This document shows positions 1 to 6,786 of a stretch of DNA of 10,811 bases, one piece after another; position 1 is the stretch's first letter; the number at the start of each line of letters is the position of its first letter. The notes below the pieces were generated by a model, which saw only the letters and a program-made list of their open reading frames with translations, did not search any database and was not told the origin of the DNA. A program made the position numbers and the translations under genes. This stretch comes from Clostridia bacterium (GTDB taxonomy: Bacteria > Bacillota_A > Clostridia > Lachnospirales > Lachnospiraceae). The stretch covers positions 1-10,811 of the forward strand of contig JAAYYM010000729.1 of NCBI GenBank assembly GCA_012515365.1, read 5' to 3'.

Positions 1-107
1 TATCTTGTTTTGAGCATGTATATGAAAAAAATGGGGTTACTTGTATGGACGTGTACATTCATGTAGATAGTGTTTCAAAAACGGACAGTTTCACGAGCTT
101 CTCATAG
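1..107 (+). CDS. Possible 3' end of a gene entering from the left edge (unrecognised)
   Basis: The frame starting at base 3 is open from the left edge to a TAG at 105-107, giving 34 residues that end ...DVYIHVDSVSKTDSFTSFS. The composition looks protein-like, and a strong hairpin terminator follows 25 bases after the stop, which is where the end of a gene would be expected. Frame 1 is also open until a TAG at 64-66, so the frame choice is not certain. No family is recognised and there is too little sequence to assign a function. If real, the start lies outside the window. Confidence 0.35.
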   Translation, partial: SCFEHVYEKNGVTCMDVYIHVDSVSKTDSFTSFS

Positions 108-132
108 AAATTAGCGATATTGATACATAAAT

Positions 133-197
133 AAACACATAAAACGCAGACGACTTCTTTTGAAGATGAACAGCTGCAGGTTTTATGTGTTTTTATT
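133..197 (+). terminator. Rho-independent-type terminator
   Basis: A 13-bp perfect stem is formed by AAACACATAAAAC (133-145) and GTTTTATGTGTTT (180-192). It is extended inward by GCAG (146-149) with CTGC (174-177) across a two-base bulge, and a small CTTC/GAAG hairpin sits in the loop. The right arm runs into a T-rich tract, as expected of an intrinsic terminator reading rightward. The left side is A-rich, so it could also work leftward. The outer stem is AT-rich rather than GC-rich. It probably ends the transcript of the gene to the left and insulates the P1 peptidase unit. Confidence 0.7.
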
Positions 198-267
198 TGA
201 AAAAAATAATAACTGTCTCATGAAGTAAGATTCATTGTCAGGCATGGTAAATAGTAGTTTGAAGTAG

Positions 268-273
268 TATAAT
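268..273 (+). promoter_or_regulatory. Candidate -10 element for the P1 peptidase unit
   Basis: A perfect TATAAT lies about 45 bases before the first possible start codon (322) and about 110 before the peptidase ATG. No good -35 element is present at 16-18 bp: the bases there read about TGGTAA. This is a plausible but unproven SigA-type promoter. It is the best candidate in the 190 bases between the terminator and the gene. Confidence 0.4.
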
Positions 274-321
274 TGGAATTAAGTGTAAACAGACTTCATA
301 TTACAGGATATGAGGTATTCT

Positions 322-387
322 ATGTCAAAAGTATCAAGGATAACAGAAGAAAACGGTCTATTTGAATATGAGGAGAGATTGATATGA
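322..387 (+). CDS. 21-residue upstream ORF overlapping the peptidase start (ATGA)
   Basis: This short frame runs from ATG at 322 to TGA at 385-387. Its stop overlaps the next gene's start as ATGA (384-387), the classic arrangement for translational coupling. A GAGG at 312-315 stands 6 bases before its ATG. The peptide begins MSKVSRITEEN and is rich in acidic residues, with no signal peptide or membrane segment. The ribosome site of the peptidase (AGGAGAG, 371-377) lies inside its last codons, so translation of this frame could expose or block it. It could be a leader peptide, the remnant of a larger gene, or chance. No family is recognised. Confidence 0.35.
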   Translation: MSKVSRITEENGLFEYEERLI

Positions 388-1352
388 GAGAGATTTCAAT
401 TAAAGAATTTGATAACCTTAAAATAGGAAATGCCGAAAATAAAGAGGCAGGAACCGGATGCACAGTGCTTGTATTTGAAGAGGGAGCACCGGCAGGATTG
501 GATGTTAGAGGTGGTGGACCGGCGTCCAGAGAAAGCGAACTCTTGAAACCAATGGCAGCAGCTGGACAGATTCATGCAATTTTATTAAGTGGAGGGAGTG
601 CGTTTGGACTTGATGCAGCAGGAGGCGTACAGCAATATCTTGAAGAAAATGATATTGGTTTTGATGTAGGTGTGGCGAAGGTGCCCTTAGTATGTCAGTC
701 TTGTCTGTTTGACCTAACAGTAGGTTCAGCGGATGTCAGACCAGATAAAGCAATGGGATATGCAGCATGTATGGGTGCTTCACAAAATAATTACAGGGAT
801 GGATCTGTAGGAGCAGGTATTGGAGCAACGGTTGGAAAACTTAAAGGTATGGAAAACAGTATGAAATCTGGAATCGGAAGTTATGCAGTACAAATTGGGG
901 AACTCAAAGTAGGTGCTATTGTGGCTGTCAATGCACTTGGCGATATTTATGACTGGAAAAACGGGAAAAAAGTGGCTGGATTATTGAATGATAAGCATAC
1001 AGCATTTGAGGATGCTCAGCAGCTTATGTATGAAAGCTACGAAGTAATAGATAATAAATTTGTAGGAAATACAACGATAGGAGTTATTCTTACGAACGCG
1101 AAATTCTGTAAAACAGAACTTGGGAAAATAGCAGGTATGGCACATGATGGATATGCACGTTCGATCAGACCTGTTCACACAACGGCAGACGGAGATAGTA
1201 TATATGCGGTGTCTCTTGGAACTATCAAGGCTGATCAGGATATGGTGGGATGTCTATCGGCACAAGTGATGTCAGAGGCAATTCTGCGAGCAGTTGAGAA
1301 TGCTGAGAGTGCATATGGATTCCAAACGTTAAAGGAAATCAAGTGTAAATGA
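384..1352 (+). CDS. P1-family (DmpA-like) N-terminal-nucleophile aminopeptidase
   Basis: The 322-residue product matches the P1/S58 peptidase family (L-aminopeptidase/D-esterase DmpA, beta-peptidyl aminopeptidase BapA). These enzymes release N-terminal residues from peptides, amides or beta-peptides after self-cleavage into two chains. Visible family landmarks are GGSAFGLDAA (about 70-79), the DGSVGAG-type glycine-rich stretch (about 139-146), the processing site GNTTIGVILTN (228-238) and the late motif HTTADGD (265-271). By family analogy the chain is cut between N229 and T230, and T230 becomes the catalytic nucleophile. There is no signal peptide, so the enzyme is probably cytoplasmic. The start is set by AGGAGAG at 371-377, 6 bases upstream. 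Length is near the short end of the family. It may be translationally coupled to the mini-ORF at 322. The natural substrate is unknown. Confidence 0.92.
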   Translation: MREISIKEFDNLKIGNAENKEAGTGCTVLVFEEGAPAGLDVRGGGPASRESELLKPMAAAGQIHAILLSGGSAFGLDAAGGVQQYLEENDIGFDVGVAKVPLVCQSCLFDLTVGSADVRPDKAMGYAACMGASQNNYRDGSVGAGIGATVGKLKGMENSMKSGIGSYAVQIGELKVGAIVAVNALGDIYDWKNGKKVAGLLNDKHTAFEDAQQLMYESYEVIDNKFVGNTTIGVILTNAKFCKTELGKIAGMAHDGYARSIRPVHTTADGDSIYAVSLGTIKADQDMVGCLSAQVMSEAILRAVENAESAYGFQTLKEIKCK

Positions 1353-1398
1353 ATTAGTGAATGAAATAACCAGTCACAAAGTAATAGAATAAGGTAGG

Positions 1399-1427
1399 TT
1401 TCAATGACAAATGTACATTGTTATAAA
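1399..1427 (+). promoter_or_regulatory. Candidate extended -10 promoter for the HD-GYP gene
   Basis: TGtTATAAA at 1419-1427 fits an extended -10 element. The hexamer 17 bp upstream is TTTCAA (1399-1404), a poor -35, which is acceptable for an extended -10 promoter. It lies about 65 bases before the ATG at 1493, and no terminator hairpin is evident between the peptidase stop and this site. Read-through from the peptidase is therefore possible as well. Confidence 0.4.
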
Positions 1428-1492
1428 GTGGTTGGGATGATAAAATATATAGTATCCATAATCAATGAGTCATGTAGAAAGAGGAATAAAAT

Positions 1493-2734
1493 ATGCCAGA
1501 TAAAAAGGAAATGGAATTTGACTTTAATGGAATATTATTTGCACTGTCATATGCATTGGACTGTGTAGAGCATGATCTTCTGGGAGTTACTTCGAATCAT
1601 GGCAAAAGAGTCGCGGCCATTGCTATGTGTGTCGGAAACAGAATGGGTGTCCTTACTACCAATCAAGAACGTCAAATTTTATCTGCATGTGCGGTTATGC
1701 ATGACTGCGCACTTTCTGAATACATCCAAGATGAATATGACGGATCATATGTTGCTGCAACAGGCAGTTTTCTTAAGAATTTTGGAAGACATTGTACCAT
1801 GGGAGAAGAGGCTATGAAGCTCATGCCATTTGATCCGAATGGAACGAAGAACGTCGTTTTATATCATCATGAAAATGCAGACGGAAGCGGTCCTTTTCGT
1901 AAAAAAGCAGACGAAATCCCACAGGCAGCGCGACTGATACAGATCGCCGATACCATTGATGCAACATTTGATTTGAGTTGGATGGACGATGATAAACGCC
2001 AGCGAGTAAGGAATTATTTAAATGATCAGATAGGACATTTATTTGCGAGAGAAGAAGCAGAGGCTTTTATTGACTATATCAATGGTATTCAAAGCTTTGA
2101 TCTGAGTTTTCTTAGAAATGAGAAAATTGACATCTTTTTGCATAACTTATTACCTGGAGGTACAGTCACCTGCACGCCAAGGGAATTGATGGATTTTGCA
2201 GGAGTATTTGCGCGTATTGTTGATTATAAATCTCATTTTACTAAAAATCATTCTATAGGAATCGCACAAAAGGTATATAAAATGGCATTGTACTATCAGG
2301 CTGATGAGAATTTGGCAGCGAAACTTTTTTTTGCGGGAGCACTTCATGATATAGGGAAACTTGTTGTAGATCGAGATATTCTTGAAAAACCGGATCAATT
2401 AAATCATGCAGAATATAAACATATACAGACGCATGTTTACTATACATACAAAATTCTGTCAGATGTGTCAGGACTTGAAGATATCACAAAATGGGCTGCT
2501 TATCATCATGAGAAATTAGATGGAACAGGATATCCGTTTTCACTGAGCACGAAGGATTTGGGACATTGGGATCGCTTAATGGCCTGCCTGGATATTTATC
2601 AGGCACTAACAGAGGAGCGCCCTTATAAAAAAGGAATGTCGCATGAGGATGCAGTTGATATTTTAAGAAAGATGGCGGAAGACGGTAAGCTGGATGCCCA
2701 GATTGTAGCAGATATTAATCAGATAAAACCATAA
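1493..2734 (+). CDS. Tandem HD / HD-GYP domain phosphodiesterase
   Basis: The 413-residue protein carries two HD-type metal-dependent phosphohydrolase domains. The C-terminal one (about 235-400) is a canonical HD-GYP: H253, HDIGK at 285-289, H314, HHEKLDGTGYP at 338-348, and D367 in the following helix. HD-GYP enzymes typically hydrolyse cyclic di-GMP or related cyclic dinucleotides. The N-terminal copy (about 30-160) keeps the order of metal ligands (H36, HD at 70-71, H100, HH at 125-126, D153), but HDxGK reads HDCAL and the GYP loop reads GSGPF. It is therefore divergent, perhaps with changed substrate or only a regulatory role. No membrane segment, signal peptide or receiver domain is seen, so it should be cytosolic. 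GAGGA at 1481-1485 supports the start. It appears monocistronic. The actual substrate is not determined. Confidence 0.88.
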   Translation: MPDKKEMEFDFNGILFALSYALDCVEHDLLGVTSNHGKRVAAIAMCVGNRMGVLTTNQERQILSACAVMHDCALSEYIQDEYDGSYVAATGSFLKNFGRHCTMGEEAMKLMPFDPNGTKNVVLYHHENADGSGPFRKKADEIPQAARLIQIADTIDATFDLSWMDDDKRQRVRNYLNDQIGHLFAREEAEAFIDYINGIQSFDLSFLRNEKIDIFLHNLLPGGTVTCTPRELMDFAGVFARIVDYKSHFTKNHSIGIAQKVYKMALYYQADENLAAKLFFAGALHDIGKLVVDRDILEKPDQLNHAEYKHIQTHVYYTYKILSDVSGLEDITKWAAYHHEKLDGTGYPFSLSTKDLGHWDRLMACLDIYQALTEERPYKKGMSHEDAVDILRKMAEDGKLDAQIVADINQIKP

Positions 2735-2802
2735 GAGAACGAACACAGAAGGATCGGAGCAAATATAGATGTATCAATTGCATGAAATCAAAGAAATCAT
2801 TT

Positions 2803-2830
2803 TTGGACAAAGTATTTTAGTCCTTATACA
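2803..2830 (+). promoter_or_regulatory. Candidate promoter with a dyad operator for the MerR gene
   Basis: TTGGAC (2803-2808) and TATACA (2825-2830) are separated by 16 bp. Between and overlapping them lies the dyad GGAC (2805-2808)-N11-GTCC (2820-2823). MerR-family proteins commonly bind a dyad inside the -35/-10 spacer of their own promoter, so this is a reasonable autoregulatory site. The spacer is shorter than the 19-20 bp usual for MerR-activated promoters, and the dyad is short. This is a suggestion only. The rest of the 162-base gap (2735-2896) shows no terminator I can support. Confidence 0.35.
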
Positions 2831-2896
2831 TATTCATTGATTAGAAGGATAGATGAGAGAATTTCTATATGATCAGTATGTCAGGAGGTAAGCTAA

Positions 2897-3655
2897 ATGA
2901 CATATACAATAAAAAAATTAGCAGCTTTAGCAGGTGTCAGTACACGTACACTGCGCTATTATGACGAGATCAGATTATTGATACCGAAACGAAAGGCGGA
3001 TTCGGACTATCGTATTTATGGAGAGTCGGAGGTAGACCGCCTTCAACAGATTTTGTTTTATCGTGAAATGGGATTAGAACTTTCAGCTATTAAAGAAATA
3101 TTAGATGCAGAATCATTTGAACAGGTAGCAGCTTTAAAGAGTCATTTAGTAGAGCTTCAGAAGAAGCGGGAACGGCTGGATCTATTAATTGAAAATGTAA
3201 CGAAAACAATCAGAAAAGAAGAGGGATTTCAGAAGATGAGTGACTCAGAAAAGTTTAAAGGGTTTAAGGAAGAGCTGATCCGTGACAATGAAGCTGCCTA
3301 TGGAGAGGAAATCCGCAGTAAGTATGGAGAAGAAGCAGTGTCTGCGCGTAATGCAAAGATTTTAAGTCTCTCAGAAGAGGAATATAATTATATAGAGGAA
3401 CTCTCAGAAGAAATACATAAACGGCTTGAGACTGCAGTATCATCTGGTGCAGATCCAAATGGAACAGAGGGAAAAGAAATTGCAGAGCTTCATAGACAAT
3501 GGTTGTGCAGATCCACGCCAAAGTATTCTGTGAAGATGCATAGAGGACTGGCAGAGATGTATCTATGTGATGAACGCTTCACAGCTTACTATGATAGGAA
3601 GATGTCAGGCTGTACGCAGTTTTTGCGAGATGCAATTATCATACATATGAAATAA
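2897..3655 (+). CDS. MerR-family regulator with TipAS-like C-terminal domain
   Basis: Residues 1-70 form a MerR winged helix-turn-helix, with the typical start YTIKKLAALAGVSTRTLRYYD, the wing residues DSDYRIYGESEVDRLQQI, and the REMGLELSAIKEIL helix. A charged coiled-coil dimer helix follows (about 75-110). Residues about 118-250 resemble the TipAS/antibiotic-binding domain of TipAL, Mta and SkgA, an all-helical ligand pocket. Such regulators bind drugs or other hydrophobic ligands and activate promoters, often for resistance or stress genes. The length of 252 is normal for TipAL/Mta-type proteins. Three cysteines (204, 224, 239) lie in the ligand domain; whether any is reactive as in TipAL cannot be said. 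A near-perfect AGGAGGT (2883-2889) sits 7 bases before the ATG. No obvious efflux pump lies next to it, so the target is unknown; its own promoter is one likely target. Confidence 0.9.
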   Translation: MTYTIKKLAALAGVSTRTLRYYDEIRLLIPKRKADSDYRIYGESEVDRLQQILFYREMGLELSAIKEILDAESFEQVAALKSHLVELQKKRERLDLLIENVTKTIRKEEGFQKMSDSEKFKGFKEELIRDNEAAYGEEIRSKYGEEAVSARNAKILSLSEEEYNYIEELSEEIHKRLETAVSSGADPNGTEGKEIAELHRQWLCRSTPKYSVKMHRGLAEMYLCDERFTAYYDRKMSGCTQFLRDAIIIHMK

Positions 3656-3674
3656 AAATATGAAATATAAGTAT

Positions 3675-4157
3675 TTAAACTTCAAATTTTCCATCAATGA
3701 TTGCTTTTTGAACCCACAATTGTAATGAGTCGATTGCCATTGAAATTTGTGACAAACGTGACTGAATTTTTTGAAAGTCTTTTTGTTCTTCTTTAGAAAT
3801 AGTACCATCTACGGTGATTTCAATTAATCGGTTTTTATCTTTTTCCAAAGTATTCAGGGAAGCCAGCATTTCTAATGTGATTTGTGATAAATCCTTCATT
3901 CTTATTTCGGGCACATATTCTTGTCCGATCGGGCATTCATGTGAGCAATAATAATTACAAAGACCTGGGTCTTTATAGCATTCCGCCATTGCTAATATTT
4001 CATCAGGATGTGGAAGCGATTTTTCACTTTCGATTTTCACAATTCGATCAGGAGAAATAAAAGTCAGTGCTTCTGAAGCAGCCTCTCTGGTCATGTTGAC
4101 GGCCTCGCGGCTAGTCTGATAAATATTTTTATTTTCTTTTGTTGATTTTCTTCCCAT
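3675..4157 (-). CDS. Small XRE-like helix-turn-helix protein with a conserved Cys motif
   Basis: The 160-residue product begins with an HTH_3-like segment (about 8-62: NIYQTSREAVNMTREAASE ... RIVKIESEKSLPHPDEILAMAE). It continues with a Cys-rich linker containing C60, C67, C71 and C75 in CNYYCSHECPIGQEY, and then a long charged helical region (about 85-150) likely to be a coiled coil. I recall close relatives with this architecture in many gut Lachnospiraceae, annotated only as HTH proteins. The three Cys could bind a metal or act in redox sensing, but this is inference. AAGGAGT (4174-4168) precedes the ATG with a 10-base spacer. The gene converges on the MerR gene (19-base gap, no clear terminator) and diverges from the YbjQ gene, which is a candidate for joint control. 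Function is not established. Confidence 0.8.
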   Translation of the reverse strand: MGRKSTKENKNIYQTSREAVNMTREAASEALTFISPDRIVKIESEKSLPHPDEILAMAECYKDPGLCNYYCSHECPIGQEYVPEIRMKDLSQITLEMLASLNTLEKDKNRLIEITVDGTISKEEQKDFQKIQSRLSQISMAIDSLQLWVQKAIIDGKFEV

Positions 4158-4317
4158 GTGAACAGTTACTCCTTAATATTGATTTTTTTGCAAAAAGACC
4201 ACAATAACTTAATCTATTTCTGAGTTTCAATTATTTTTTAGCTGTCTGATTTATTATAAACTATATCTATACATGTTAGGAAGCCCTAAAACAAAAAATA
4301 TAGCAGGAGGAAGAATT
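4158..4317. promoter_or_regulatory. Divergent intergenic region between the HTH and YbjQ genes
   Basis: This very AT-rich 160-bp gap must hold promoters for both flanking genes. A perfect 12-bp palindrome, TTTTTGCAAAAA (4185-4196), lies close to the HTH gene start and could be an operator, though AT-rich palindromes arise easily. Possible -10 elements for the rightward unit are TATAAA (4255-4260) and TATACA (4268-4273), neither with a good -35. On the minus strand a TTGAAA (4230-4225) is a fair -35 but its -10 is weak. No promoter here can be assigned firmly. Confidence 0.4.
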
Positions 4318-4638
4318 ATGATTATAACAACGACACCATCTATAGAAGGAAAAAGAATTTTGGAATACAAAGGAATTGTATTTGGAGAGATTGTATCAGG
4401 TGTAAATTTTGTAAAAGATATTGCTGCATCATTTAGTAATTTTTTTGGTGGAAGATCCGGAAGTTATGAAGAAGAACTGATCGAAGCAAGAAAAAATGCA
4501 TTAAGAGAAATGGAAGAAAGAGCAGCATCCATGGGAGCAAACGCTGTAGTTGGAGTAGATATTGACTATGAAGTACTAGGTGCAGAGAATGGAATGCTTA
4601 TGGTGACGGCCAGCGGTACAGCAGTAGTTGCAGGCTAA
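4318..4638 (+). CDS. YbjQ/UPF0145 (DUF74) family protein
   Basis: The 106-residue product is a full-length member of the YbjQ/UPF0145 family, sometimes labelled a putative heavy-metal-binding domain. Family landmarks are the N-terminal strand [30 protein letters not shown] (about 23-39), the [11 protein letters not shown] turn (44-54), and [14 protein letters not shown] (about 72-85) leading to [10 protein letters not shown] at the C-terminus. Known structures form beta-rich oligomers; the biochemical role is unproven. I place the start at 4318 because AGCAGGAGG ends at 4310, 7 bases upstream. An in-frame ATG at 4273 has no ribosome site and would add 15 atypical residues. The next gene starts 32 bases after the stop and is probably in the same transcript. 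Confidence 0.9.
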   Translation: MIITTTPSIEGKRILEYKGIVFGEIVSGVNFVKDIAASFSNFFGGRSGSYEEELIEARKNALREMEERAASMGANAVVGVDIDYEVLGAENGMLMVTASGTAVVAG

Positions 4639-4670
4639 AGAAGCAATCTATGAAGAGGAGACCATAGAAT

Positions 4671-5333
4671 ATGCAGATGGATGAACATAGAGAGGCTATT
4701 CTAAAGGACGATGAGAAAAAGCAGTATCGTATGTTAGGACAGGGAAATACAGCTGAGATATATCAGTATTCTGCGGATACCATACTAAAATTATTTCGTG
4801 AGAATATGCCGTATGAGGCGATAGAAAAGGAATATCAGCTGGCATGCAAGATACAAACCGGTTTTGATCAGGTACCAAATGCCTTTAAAATGGTAGAATA
4901 TCGAAACAGATACGGGATTGTATACGAGCAGATTATAGGTCGGGATATGATACAGTATTTTCTAAAACATCCTTTTAAGCTTAAATACTATTCCCGCATG
5001 CTGGCATCCATTCATGTTTCTATACATAAAAAAGAGGTGAATCTGGACTATTCCGTGAAAAGAAAATTAAGTCAGGATATTGATTCATCAATGGAATTGA
5101 CATCAGATGAAAAAAACAGAATCAAACAATATCTCGAACAGCTGCCTGATCAGAATTATTTATGCCATTTTGATTTTCATCCGGGAAATGTTATGATACA
5201 AAACAATCAACCTATGGTTATTGACTGGATGACCGCCTGTTCAGGTATAGAACGTACCTCTCAATATCAATCGAATTATGCATCTTGCCGCAAAAAAATG
5301 CATCTTACATTCCTAAATATTGATATAAAATAA
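4671..5333 (+). CDS. APH/choline-kinase-like phosphotransferase, C-terminus apparently frameshifted and truncated
   Basis: Residues 1-192 read as an aminoglycoside-phosphotransferase-fold (PF01636-type) kinase. Visible are the nucleotide loop LGQGNTAEIY (22-31), VAIK-type lysine K40 in ILKLF, the hinge region YGIVYEQIIGRDM (81-93), the catalytic loop HFDFHPGN (166-173, D168 and N173) and the metal-binding D185 in VIDW. The usual continuation after VIDWTDA.SG is NP..DVARTxL followed by about 60-80 helical residues. Here the frame instead reads IERTSQYQSN and stops at residue 220. A neighbouring frame from 5246 reads RTYLSISIELCILPQ, which resembles the expected ARTxLxL...LP segment. A small deletion and frameshift near 5244-5250 is therefore likely. 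The substrate is unknown, and an aminoglycoside should not be assumed. The enzyme may be inactive. GAGGAG (4655-4660) lies 10 bases before the chosen ATG; a second ATG follows at 4677. Confidence 0.75.
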   Translation: MQMDEHREAILKDDEKKQYRMLGQGNTAEIYQYSADTILKLFRENMPYEAIEKEYQLACKIQTGFDQVPNAFKMVEYRNRYGIVYEQIIGRDMIQYFLKHPFKLKYYSRMLASIHVSIHKKEVNLDYSVKRKLSQDIDSSMELTSDEKNRIKQYLEQLPDQNYLCHFDFHPGNVMIQNNQPMVIDWMTACSGIERTSQYQSNYASCRKKMHLTFLNIDIK

Positions 5334-5410
5334 AAATCCCGTTATTGTCACCTTATAAACACATGATCAATTATGTCGAGACGATATAGAGTCGAATAAG
5401 GAGGAACAAG

Positions 5411-6781
5411 ATGGGATTTTTATTATTTGTTTTAATGTTAGTTTTAGAAATTGGTTTTTTAATTTTTTCTATGATCAGGCAGGGAGAAAAGAAACAGTGG
5501 ATCAGGAATAGATGTTTGGTTGATGGAATAGAATTTGCCCTGTTTTTACTGTTATGTTTATTTCGCGTTGCAGATTTAGGTATTCGATTTAAACTATTTT
5601 TTATCTACTTGATTATAAGATTGCTTTTATCAGTCATTATTTATCTGATAAAAGTAAAAAAAACAGAGGGTATGAAAAGAAAGGCAGGAATGATCGGCAG
5701 TATTCTGTTATGTATGGTACTTACTCTGATCAGTCTGGTTCCTTCATTCATTTTCACAGGTTATCAGGGAACAACGAATTCCGGTACACATCCGGTTGCA
5801 ACTGCCAAGGCGATTTTGATTGATGAAAGCAGGGAAGAAGGCTTTGAACAGGATGGATCCAAAAGAGAGATTCCGGCTTACTTTTTCTATCCAGAGGATG
5901 CGCAGGATGGAGACAGCTATCCACTCATTTTGTTTTCACATGGTGCATTTGGTTACTATCAAAGTAATACTTCTACTTATACAGAGCTTGCAAGTAATGG
6001 ATATGTCGTGATCAGTCTGGATCACCCTTATCATTCATTTTATACTAAGGACACAACAGGAAAAACAATTACAGTAGATCCTACCTTTATCAATAATGCA
6101 ATCTATATCAATAATAACAACGTTGATGGAGATGAAGTCTTAGCGTTATCATCTGACTGGGTTAAGATCAGAAAGGACGATATGAAATTCGTAATTGATA
6201 CTGTGAAGAAAGCAGTTTCAGATGGAGCGCTTTCAGATGAATGGTTTTTAGGTCAGAAAGATACACAAACGCAAAAGAATCAAATATTAGATGTTCTAAA
6301 TGTGACTGATTGTGATAGAATTGGTTTAATGGGACATTCCCTTGGTGGAGCAGCAGCTGTCAATCTAGGAAGAGAACGTCAGGATATTGCAGCTGTCATA
6401 GATCTTGATGGAACGATGTTGGGAGAAGAAACAGGCTATGAGAATGGCGCATATTTGTTTAATGAAGATCCATATCCGCTTCCACTCTTATCGATTGACA
6501 ATGAGAGTCATTACAAAGATGGACAAACAGCTGGCTCGTATTATGTAAACAATGTAATCATTGATCGTGCAGTGCAAGGTCATCATACTTATATCATAAA
6601 TTCAGGACATATGAATTTTACTGATTTACCGCTGTTTGCACCGCCACTTGCCAAGCTGCTTGGCGTTGGAACTGTTGATGCTAAACATTGCATTGATACA
6701 ACAAATGAAATCGTTCTTTCGTTTATGAATTACTATGTTAAGCAGGAAGGTACCTTAAACATACAGGAGAGCTACGAGTAA
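5411..6781 (+). CDS. Membrane-anchored alpha/beta hydrolase, PAF-acetylhydrolase-like
   Basis: The 456-residue protein has a membrane N-terminus with about four hydrophobic segments (roughly 3-21, 38-56, 61-82, 95-116), followed by an alpha/beta-hydrolase domain (about 125-445). The oxyanion strand reads LILFSHGAFG (172-181). The nucleophile elbow is GHSLGG (308-313, S310). An acid is expected in AVIDLDG (D331 or D333), and the histidine is H400 in SGHMNFTD. The elbow and the GHxNFTD context resemble the platelet-activating-factor acetylhydrolase/lipase-like family (PF03403), so an ester or phospholipid-like substrate is plausible but unproven. The catalytic domain probably faces outside, based on the membrane part. 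A strong AAGGAGG (5398-5404) lies 6 bases before the ATG. The LytTR gene follows after 5 bases, so the two are very probably co-transcribed. Confidence 0.85.
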   Translation: MGFLLFVLMLVLEIGFLIFSMIRQGEKKQWIRNRCLVDGIEFALFLLLCLFRVADLGIRFKLFFIYLIIRLLLSVIIYLIKVKKTEGMKRKAGMIGSILLCMVLTLISLVPSFIFTGYQGTTNSGTHPVATAKAILIDESREEGFEQDGSKREIPAYFFYPEDAQDGDSYPLILFSHGAFGYYQSNTSTYTELASNGYVVISLDHPYHSFYTKDTTGKTITVDPTFINNAIYINNNNVDGDEVLALSSDWVKIRKDDMKFVIDTVKKAVSDGALSDEWFLGQKDTQTQKNQILDVLNVTDCDRIGLMGHSLGGAAAVNLGRERQDIAAVIDLDGTMLGEETGYENGAYLFNEDPYPLPLLSIDNESHYKDGQTAGSYYVNNVIIDRAVQGHHTYIINSGHMNFTDLPLFAPPLAKLLGVGTVDAKHCIDTTNEIVLSFMNYYVKQEGTLNIQESYE

Positions 6782-6786
6782 ACAAT

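Noticed and set aside
2150..2447. Minus-strand frames opposite the HD-GYP gene
   Set aside because: They are antisense to the canonical HD-GYP motifs and have no independent signals.
4185..4196. TTTTTGCAAAAA palindrome as a firm operator
   Set aside because: Such AT-rich palindromes occur by chance in DNA of this composition; kept only as a note in the intergenic entry.
4273..4317. Upstream in-frame ATG of the YbjQ gene as the start
   Set aside because: It has no ribosome site and adds residues unlike the family; the ATG at 4318 has AGGAGG at ideal spacing.
4671..5333. Aminoglycoside resistance gene
   Set aside because: The fold is shared by many kinases, the sequence shows no drug-specific feature, and the C-terminal substrate lobe appears lost.
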